Source: Candidatus Nitrosymbiomonas sp.
Lineage (GTDB): Bacteria > Sysuimicrobiota > Sysuimicrobiia > Sysuimicrobiales > Humicultoraceae
NCBI GenBank assembly: GCA_020724185.1
Contig: DYHL01000122.1
Location: forward strand, 1 to 7,924
Length of the DNA stretch: 7,924 bases
Reading direction: 5' to 3'
Positions 1 to 5,288 of the stretch are shown piece after piece. A program made the translations under genes and the position numbers. Position 1 is the first letter of the stretch. Every line of letters starts with the position of its first letter. The notes under the pieces are model-generated. The model did no database searches and was not told the origin of the DNA. It worked only from the letters and a program-made list of their open reading frames with translations.

Positions 1-726
1 CAGGCGGATGCGCTCCGCGCCCGCGGCTTCTTCCGTTAGCTCGTCCTTGTACCGCTCCCAGAGCACCCGGAGGAACACCAGGTACGGCTCGTAGGGCTCG
101 AAGCGCGCGGCGTACAGGGCCGCGAGGTCGTAGGGTGCGGCCTCTTCCCACAACCGGTCGAACCACTCCTGCACCTTGCGCACGGGTGTCGGGTCGTAGC
201 GGCCGAGGTTCAGTTCGAGGTTTGAGGTCAGGCCCGCGGCCGTGAAGTTGGAGGAGCCGACGATCGCGCCCTCGTCTCCGGCGAACACGTAGGCTTTGCC
301 GTGGAGAAACGCCTTCTCGTACCGACGGACCTCGATGCGGCCGGTCTGGAGGAACGCCAGGAGCCGTCGAAGCGCCTGGTCGGTGTCTTGCGCGAAGGGG
401 AGCCGGTCGCGGTCGCGATGCAGGCTGGCGTCCGTGTCCACGAGCGCCTTGCGTACCAGGTTGGCCCAAAACCGGTCCGGCTGCGGGTCGCCGGGCATCC
501 GAAGCGGAGTGGCAGACGGCGGGAGAGGCTCCGCGCCGAGCAGCAGCCGCACCCTCGACAGCCGTTCAAGGCGGTCGGCGAGCAGCCAGAACCCGGCCGG
601 GTTGAAGTACCCCGTGGCGATGGATAGCTCGACGGGCCTGGCGTAGGTCTGGTGCAGCCAGTCCAGATGCGCTGCGAGGGCGTCCAGCATGCGCAGCTCG
701 CGATTGTCAATGAACTCGGGTCTCAC
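1..726 (-). CDS. PLD (HKD) nuclease-domain protein, N-terminal part; probable PLD-SNF2 helicase fusion
   Basis: Open from a GTG at 726 to the window edge, 242 residues with no stop. Seen: an N-terminal module VELSIATGYFNPAGFWLLADRL (about 32-53), a strand RVRLLLGAEP (58-67), then the HKD signature: FLHGKAYVF with His142 and Lys144, and GSSNFTAAGL at 157-166. The Asp usually found four residues after Lys is replaced by Ala149, with Asp151 nearby. A helical stretch with WFDRLWEEA (188-196) and YEPYLVFLRVLWERYKDEL (212-230) follows. This order matches HKD nuclease domains fused to SNF2-like helicases (the PLDc_N_Snf2 family), so a helicase domain is predicted beyond position 1 but is not visible. 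The GTG is chosen because it overlaps the methyltransferase stop as GTGA and has GGAGGG at 8 nt; ATG at 690 is the alternative and would lose 12 residues. Likely role: DNA cleavage arm of the defence system. Confidence 0.87.
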   Translation of the reverse strand, partial: MRPEFIDNRELRMLDALAAHLDWLHQTYARPVELSIATGYFNPAGFWLLADRLERLSRVRLLLGAEPLPPSATPLRMPGDPQPDRFWANLVRKALVDTDASLHRDRDRLPFAQDTDQALRRLLAFLQTGRIEVRRYEKAFLHGKAYVFAGDEGAIVGSSNFTAAGLTSNLELNLGRYDPTPVRKVQEWFDRLWEEAAPYDLAALYAARFEPYEPYLVFLRVLWERYKDELTEEAAGAERIRL

Positions 727-3700
727 AGACGCACCCTCCAGGTGCGGTAGTGGGCGATGGTGGCCTCGAGCCGCGCGGCGTAGTCCCATCCCTCGTGGAA
801 GGTCTCGAAGATATGTCGCAGGTGCTGCTCGGTCAGCCCGTAGAGATGCGCCACCACGGCGTCGAGTTCGTGGATGAGATCGTCCTTCTCGTCGCCGGGC
901 AGAGGCCCGCACTCAACGCCCACGGCCGCGGCCCACTTCTTGAACCGCCTGTCCTGGGCGGCCAGCCGGCCGGCGATCGCGACGGCCCGCTTCCACAGAG
1001 GATCTTCCCTTGAGGGCCGGGGGATAGGCAGCGGGTTGAAGACGTGGAAGTTCAGGTGGATCTCGACAAACCGTCGGGCGTACCAGTCGAGCGGAATCGA
1101 GCAAAGTACGCCGAGCAGATAGGCCTGTTCTCGCTCGTCGCCGCCTGGCCAGAGAAGATACGGTGCCGTGTTCGTCAGGAAGACGGTGGGCGGGACGAGG
1201 GCGGCGCGAACCGTCCTTGTGTCCGTGCTCCTCGCCACATCCCTGAATGCGATTCGGGCATGCCGGCACGGCAGCGTCCTCGGGTCTCCCACCCATTTCT
1301 CCGGGAACTCGCCGAACGCCAACCGCGCCAGCCGCGCGCTGCGGGAGCGACGCTCCTGGAGGGCCCGCGTCACCTTCTCCGGGTCGGCCCAGGCGTAGTA
1401 CGACCCTGTGTCGGCCACCCAGATGTCGAACGACTCGCCCTTGAAGACCGGCCAGTAGCCGGCGGGCGGTTTGTCTGCCAGCTTCATGAGACGCTTGTCG
1501 TTGGTGGCGTGCAACTCGGCGTGCGGCCTGGCGCGCCAGGATGACCCGTCATCGAGGTCTAGCCGCGGCGCCTTCCTCAACTGCGCGAACACCTCGACCG
1601 ACTCCTCGGAGGGAAGCAGCGGGAGGGCCGCGGTGTCGGTCCACGTGAAGACTTCCCTCACCGGGAATCTCGCCGGCTCGCGGCGCGCGCCCACGTGATA
1701 CCTCTCCAGGCTGCGGTACGGTCCCTGGAGCGGAATGGTCTCCGTAGAGGTAATGTCGGCGTGCTCCAGTGTAGTCAAACCGATGGTGTAGCGGTGCTCG
1801 GTGTCGTCGAAGACCCCCCCGCCGCTGTTGAGCAGGAAGGTGAGGTCCCGTATCCTTCCGGTCCGAAAGACGGTCTTCCTGAACTCGCCGCTGCCTTTGG
1901 TGCAGAACGCCGATCTCGGCAGCACAACGCCGATGCGGCCTTCATCCCCACCTGTCAACTGCCAAAACCGCCATGTGAACGCCTTGTAGACGTCTGGATC
2001 GCCAGTCCCCATCCCCGGGAAGGGGCCGCTCGTCAGCACGCTCCGCAGCAAGTCGGCCTTCTGAAGTTCGCGCTGGTACGCCGCCACCAGGTCGGGACGC
2101 TCCCTCCGGAGCCACCGCTTCTCGGCCTCCTGAGCAGCCTGGCTCAGCGCGTGCAGACCGGGAAAGTGCCGGGTCCAGAACCGGTCTTCCTCGGCGGTCG
2201 CTTCCTCCCATGGCGGGTTCCCGATGATAACGTCGAACCCTGACCGCTCCCGCAGGAACACACCGGGAAAGGCAATCGGGAAGTGAAGCGGCGGTATGGC
2301 TTCGAGCGTCTTCCGGGCTTTCTTGTGCGCGCCCGACTTCGCCATGCACGGTAGATCCTCCACCCAGTGGCTCGCGTGCTGCGCGACTTCGCGCTCGAGT
2401 TCTTCGTCCAGCCGGGCCGCAGTCAACACATCGAAGAGCGCGGCGGCCGGGGCCACGGCCTCGCGGGCCTCCTTCACTGCTTCCCTGGCCCGTGCGATCT
2501 CGGCAGCGGTCGCGTCCGAGAAGCGCGCCAGGCGGGCGATCGCCTTCCGGGCCGAGCCGATGAGCCGGTCGGCGGACAGGGCGAACAGCGCTCCCAGGGT
2601 ACCCATCTCCCGGAGCACGTCCTCGGCTTCCTCGACCGTCGCGATACCCACCAGCGAGTTCCCGACGACCAGGTTGTGGTCGAGGAACGAGAGTGGCAGC
2701 CCTGGCACGAAGGTGTGGATCCACAGCGAGAGCTTCGCCAGTTCGACGGCCAGCGGGTTGAGGTCCACGCCGTAGATGCAACGCCGCGCGATCTGGCGGC
2801 GGAGGAGCTGTGTATCCTCGATCTCTACGCCCATGCCCACGCCGGCGAGGGCCTTCTGCGCTTCTGCCCGGAGCCGCGCCAGTTCGGCCGACACCTCCGG
2901 CAGCGTCCGGCGCGCAAGATAGCCGCCCAGGCTCCGCTCCATGCGGTCAACCGCGGCCACGAGGAAGTGGCCCGAGCCCATGGCGATGTCGGCCACCCGG
3001 AAGTCGAAGAAGGCCTCGCCGGCGGCCCGCTCGTCCAGGGCGTCGAGCCGCGCCAGATGGTCGGCCAGCGCCGGTTCGAGCGCGTGGTCCAGCAGGTGTT
3101 CCACGGCGAACTGCTTGGTGAAGAACGAGCCGGTGGTCTTGCGCGCGCCCGATGCGGTGTGGAGATACACACTGCCTTTTCGGACCGCGACAGGTTCGCC
3201 CGCCTTCCGGATCGGCCGGTACTCGCCCGACGCGGCGAGGGTGAGGTCCATCTCGGCGACGGAGAGCTCGTTCTCCAGCAGGCCCTCGTAGATGGTGCCG
3301 AACTCCCGGACGCCCAAACTCCTGAAGTCCACCGGGCCCCGGCCTTCTTCAGTCTGGTCGAGCAGCAACTCGGCCAGCACCGGGCCCAGCACCGTGTTGT
3401 CCAGGGAGAGGGAATCGAGAGTAGCGCCGATCGCAGAGATGTCCGGGGCCGACGAGAACAGGCCGCCGTGGTACTCGGGCACACCCCACTCGCGCATGCC
3501 CCTGTCCACGGCGTGGAAGAGGCGCGCCACTTCCTCCCAGTGAGTGGCGCCCTCACTGAAGCCCTTCCGTGATTCGGTGATCGTCAGGAGTTCGCGGGCC
3601 TTCTCCTTGAGCGAGCGTCGCCGGTACAGGTCGTTGGTGCGGTACGGCAGCAGGCCCTTGTCTTCGGCGTAAGCGACGAAGAGCAGACGGAACAGCAGCA

Positions 3701-4802
3701 TGAGCGCCATCTGGTAGGTCGTCGCAAGGTCGTTCACCGACGGCGACCGGATCCGCCTGGCTGCCATGAGGCCCGTGGCGAGATCCGGGATCACACTGGC
3801 GTGGATCCGCTCGCGCAGTCGCCTGCCGAGGTCGGCCGCGTAGTCCTTCGAGTGCTCGAAGATCTGCTCGACCGTACCGCCGTCTCGCAGGGCGTCCGCG
3901 GAGAAGAGCAGCCAGAGATACCCAGATTGCGTGCCCGCGAGCAGATCCAGACGGACCTCGACGAACGTCTCGGTCCTGCCCCTCCGGCCAGTGCCCACGC
4001 CGGTTCCTGTCGGGTAGAGCCGGAGCGTCGGGCCGGCGGACACGAGGACGTAGCGCACTCGTTCCTCATCAGCCTTCGCCATGGCGTAGGCAATGGGGGA
4101 GACGCCGGAGAACAGGGGGCCGGCCGCATCCGGGGTCTCGCCGCGCTCCAGCAGCAGTGCGACGGCGACCTTCGTACCCGCGGCCTTCAGGATGGAGATC
4201 GCGCCGGGGTGATGGTCCACCGCAAACCCAAGGGCCGTCAGCAGATCGCGGCCGCGCTTGTCCACAACCGCAGAGCCCCTGGCGGTCGAGGTGGCCCAGT
4301 CGGTCCTCTTCGGCACTCCCGCGTGGAGCTCGTGTGTGGCGAAGAATCCTTCGTTGTGAAGGCCCAGAACAGGCAACTCGAGGTCCGGAAGGACGGACAG
4401 AAGGAACCGAAGGGCCGCGTGCCGGTCGGGCTCATCGAGGGCGGAGGCGCAGATGCGCTCGACCTGGGCCGGGTCGAGGTCGTGGACGACCGGCGGCTGG
4501 TCCCCTGACGGGCCGCACAGGGCCACGGATCCAAAGGAGGGCGCTTCCGTGCTGACCGGGCCTGCCTGGCCGCGGTCGTGGAGCACCACCAGCAGGAGCG
4601 GCGTGGCCCTACCGGCGAGGCGCGCCTTCCATACCGCGCGGAGGTCGGCGGCGGCGGGACGCCGGTCTGATTCGGTGATCGCTACCTCGATGGCATTGGG
4701 GCCGTTCCCGAGCACGAGGCCTTTTGGACGGAGACCTCGAGGCTCCGAGAGGTTGAGGGGACGGTGTTCGCGATCAGCCAGGAAGGCTGTTGGAGCCGTC
4801 AT
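723..4802 (-). CDS. Large Eco57I-type N6-adenine DNA methyltransferase (DrmMI/PglX-like)
   Basis: Complete 1359-residue protein, predicted to transfer a methyl group from S-adenosylmethionine to adenine N6 in a specific DNA site. Seen in order: an N-terminal region (about 1-340) containing LHNEGFFATHEL (148-159) and a stretch around 188-265 placed where related Type IIG enzymes carry a nuclease-like domain, but without a PD-(D/E)xK pattern I can recognise; helical region 350-510; motif X-like TGSFFTKQFAVEHLL (557-571); motif I DIAMGSGHFL (605-614); acidic loop YGVDLNPLAVELAKLSLW (677-694); NLVVGNSLVG (710-719); an Ala/Arg/Glu-rich helical insertion (about 720-810); motif IV GNPPW (861-865); LPRSAF (961-966); then a probable target-recognition region ending at LNFHVFNPLPIPRP (1250-1263) and a C-terminal helical tail. 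Size and motifs match DISARM DrmMI and BREX PglX-type proteins. The ATG start has a GGAG at 12 nt; no alternative start lies just upstream. The stop overlaps the next gene as GTGA. Methyltransferase call is firm; the system name is inferred. Confidence 0.92.
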   Translation of the reverse strand: MTAPTAFLADREHRPLNLSEPRGLRPKGLVLGNGPNAIEVAITESDRRPAAADLRAVWKARLAGRATPLLLVVLHDRGQAGPVSTEAPSFGSVALCGPSGDQPPVVHDLDPAQVERICASALDEPDRHAALRFLLSVLPDLELPVLGLHNEGFFATHELHAGVPKRTDWATSTARGSAVVDKRGRDLLTALGFAVDHHPGAISILKAAGTKVAVALLLERGETPDAAGPLFSGVSPIAYAMAKADEERVRYVLVSAGPTLRLYPTGTGVGTGRRGRTETFVEVRLDLLAGTQSGYLWLLFSADALRDGGTVEQIFEHSKDYAADLGRRLRERIHASVIPDLATGLMAARRIRSPSVNDLATTYQMALMLLFRLLFVAYAEDKGLLPYRTNDLYRRRSLKEKARELLTITESRKGFSEGATHWEEVARLFHAVDRGMREWGVPEYHGGLFSSAPDISAIGATLDSLSLDNTVLGPVLAELLLDQTEEGRGPVDFRSLGVREFGTIYEGLLENELSVAEMDLTLAASGEYRPIRKAGEPVAVRKGSVYLHTASGARKTTGSFFTKQFAVEHLLDHALEPALADHLARLDALDERAAGEAFFDFRVADIAMGSGHFLVAAVDRMERSLGGYLARRTLPEVSAELARLRAEAQKALAGVGMGVEIEDTQLLRRQIARRCIYGVDLNPLAVELAKLSLWIHTFVPGLPLSFLDHNLVVGNSLVGIATVEEAEDVLREMGTLGALFALSADRLIGSARKAIARLARFSDATAAEIARAREAVKEAREAVAPAAALFDVLTAARLDEELEREVAQHASHWVEDLPCMAKSGAHKKARKTLEAIPPLHFPIAFPGVFLRERSGFDVIIGNPPWEEATAEEDRFWTRHFPGLHALSQAAQEAEKRWLRRERPDLVAAYQRELQKADLLRSVLTSGPFPGMGTGDPDVYKAFTWRFWQLTGGDEGRIGVVLPRSAFCTKGSGEFRKTVFRTGRIRDLTFLLNSGGGVFDDTEHRYTIGLTTLEHADITSTETIPLQGPYRSLERYHVGARREPARFPVREVFTWTDTAALPLLPSEESVEVFAQLRKAPRLDLDDGSSWRARPHAELHATNDKRLMKLADKPPAGYWPVFKGESFDIWVADTGSYYAWADPEKVTRALQERRSRSARLARLAFGEFPEKWVGDPRTLPCRHARIAFRDVARSTDTRTVRAALVPPTVFLTNTAPYLLWPGGDEREQAYLLGVLCSIPLDWYARRFVEIHLNFHVFNPLPIPRPSREDPLWKRAVAIAGRLAAQDRRFKKWAAAVGVECGPLPGDEKDDLIHELDAVVAHLYGLTEQHLRHIFETFHEGWDYAARLEATIAHYRTWRVRL
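734..739 (-). promoter_or_regulatory. Ribosome binding site of the PLD-domain gene
   Basis: GGAGGG on the minus strand, with 8 nt to the GTG start at 726, located in the last codons of the methyltransferase. Together with the GTGA overlap it fixes the GTG as the start of the downstream gene. Confidence 0.75.
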
Positions 4803-4840
4803 GTGCTTAGCGTTCTCCGATGTGGCCGCGGTCCAGACAT
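4799..4840 (-). CDS. 13-codon mini-ORF bridging hicA and the methyltransferase (speculative)
   Basis: ATG at 4840-4838 overlaps the hicA stop as TGATG. The frame runs 13 codons (MSGPRPHRRTLST) to a TGA at 4801-4799 that overlaps the methyltransferase start as ATGA. A GGAG sits 8 nt before the ATG. The reading frame thus fills the only gap in the operon exactly. It may act as a translational relay carrying ribosomes from hicA to the methyltransferase rather than encode a functional peptide. It is Arg/Pro-rich and uses AGA, CTA and ACA, codons expected to be rare in such a GC-rich genome. Coincidence is quite possible for so short a frame, and no homology can be claimed. Confidence 0.3.
   Translation of the reverse strand: MSGPRPHRRTLST
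4813..4818 (-). promoter_or_regulatory. Ribosome binding site of the methyltransferase
   Basis: GGAGAA on the minus strand; its GGAG ends 12 nt before the ATG at 4802. The spacing is longer than the usual 5-9 nt, so initiation here may be modest or rely on ribosomes arriving from upstream. No better site is seen in the 37-nt stretch between hicA and this gene. Confidence 0.55.
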
Positions 4841-5073
4841 CACAGGCGCTCCAGAATGCTATGGTACTCCCCGGGGCTCAGACCTATGTCACGCAAGATC
4901 TTCCGAAGCAGGGGGCGTACGATCTCCCGGGAGCCGTGGTCCGGAATCACGACGATACGGCCCGAGTCGCTCTTGAAGACGTTGTGGCTGCTTTCGCGCC
5001 GGATCCATCGGAAACCCGCCGCCTCGGCGACCTTTGCCAGCTCCCGGTAGGGGACCAGGCGCAGCCTGGTCAC
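4840..5073 (-). CDS. hicA: HicA-type toxin (mRNA interferase family)
   Basis: 77-residue protein of the HicA/YcfA family, small double-stranded-RNA-binding-fold ribonucleases that cleave mRNA when released from HicB. Seen: N-terminal helix PYRELAKVAEAAGF, then WIRRESSHNVFKS with candidate catalytic His30 in the position of the usual GSH motif (here SSH), the strand GRIVVIPDHGSREI, and a C-terminal helix RPLLRKILRDIGLSPGEYHSIL. The GTG at 5073 is chosen because it overlaps the hicB stop (GTGA), has a GAGG at 7-nt spacing, and gives the usual HicA length. A longer reading from an ATG at 5208 would add 45 residues of low-complexity Arg/Gly/Pro sequence that is only the shifted frame of hicB. A perfect 8-bp inverted repeat covers its first codons. 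Toxic activity is inferred from the family; the fold and catalytic His look intact. Confidence 0.88.
   Translation of the reverse strand: MTRLRLVPYRELAKVAEAAGFRWIRRESSHNVFKSDSGRIVVIPDHGSREIVRPLLRKILRDIGLSPGEYHSILERL
4849..4852 (-). promoter_or_regulatory. Shine-Dalgarno-like GGAG before the mini-ORF
   Basis: GGAG on the minus strand, 8 nt before the ATG that overlaps the hicA stop, within the last hicA codons. It supports, without proving, translation of the 13-codon frame. It also encodes part of the hicA C-terminus, so it may exist only for that reason. Confidence 0.35.
5053..5071 (-). repeat. Perfect 8-bp inverted repeat over the hicA start codon
   Basis: GACCAGGC, a 3-nt loop and GCCTGGTC form a perfect stem with six G:C and two A:T pairs. 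In the mRNA it begins at the last base of the hicA GTG start codon, includes the last two bases (GA) of the hicB stop, and covers codons 2-6 of hicA plus the first bases of codon 7. It could limit free initiation on hicA unless ribosomes finishing hicB open it. The structure is seen; the regulatory role is inferred. Confidence 0.55.
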
Positions 5074-5288
5074 GCCGTAACCTCGACGCGCCAAGTCCCT
5101 ACAAAGTCCGGCAGCGGCTCTTCCGGCTCGGCCACCTTGAGGTAGGCGGTGATGGCTTCGCGCATGTTGGCTTCCAGGGTCGGCAGGTCTGGAGCCTGGG
5201 AGTAGCACCCGGGAAGCTCCGCGACCTCGCCCACGAGCCAGTGACTCTCGGGGTCTCGTTCAACGATGATCGTAAAGTACTTCTTCAT
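5070..5288 (-). CDS. hicB: HicB-type antitoxin, short form
   Basis: 72-residue protein resembling the partial RNase H-like fold of HicB antitoxins (HicB_like/UPF0150). Seen: N-terminal strand KKYFTIIVERDPESHW, the diagnostic ELPGCYSQAPDLPTLEANMREAI segment at about residues 24-46, and a C-terminal strand FVGTWRVEV. It should bind and block the HicA ribonuclease encoded immediately downstream. There is no C-terminal helix-turn-helix or ribbon-helix-helix domain such as longer HicB proteins carry, so classical autoregulation by this protein is unlikely. The ATG (5288-5286) overlaps the helicase stop as ATGA and is preceded by GGAGGGG at a 7-nt spacing, which fixes the start. The stop overlaps the hicA start as GTGA. 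Antitoxin-first order ensures antitoxin is translated before toxin. No space exists for a private promoter between helicase and hicB, although one could lie inside the helicase gene. Confidence 0.88.
   Translation of the reverse strand: MKKYFTIIVERDPESHWLVGEVAELPGCYSQAPDLPTLEANMREAITAYLKVAEPEEPLPDFVGTWRVEVTA
5081..5084 (-). promoter_or_regulatory. Ribosome binding site of hicA
   Basis: GAGG on the minus strand, 7 nt before the GTG start of hicA, inside the end of hicB. It is weaker than the hicB site and is paired with a GTG start, which fits lower toxin than antitoxin synthesis. It decides the GTG at 5073 over the upstream ATG. Confidence 0.65.

Noticed and set aside
228..710. 160-residue minus-strand frame starting with ATG
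   Set aside because: It is out of frame with the PLD-domain protein, which carries the HKD motif through the same bases and starts at the overlapping GTG at 726. The rejected frame is Arg/Ser/Pro/Cys-rich noise.
718..732. GTCT/AGAC mini-stem with the GTG start of the PLD gene in its loop
   Set aside because: Only four base pairs; too weak to claim as a regulatory structure.
1942..2781. 279-residue minus-strand frame inside the methyltransferase
   Set aside because: It is a +1/-1 shadow of the methyltransferase around its NPPW motif, Arg/Gly/Pro-rich, and shows no independent start signal.
2367..3572. 401-residue open frame on the plus strand
   Set aside because: It lies wholly antisense to the methyltransferase, including its motif I, and has no recognisable motif. 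Long antisense frames are expected in GC-rich coding DNA.
4822..4834. Imperfect palindrome around CCGCGG before the methyltransferase
   Set aside because: It is short, has a mismatch, and is expected by chance in GC-rich DNA. No T tract follows, so it is not a terminator.
4840..5208. Extended HicA start at the ATG at 5208
   Set aside because: The 45 extra residues are merely the shifted reading of hicB. The GTG at 5073 has a ribosome binding site, a stop-start overlap and the normal HicA length.
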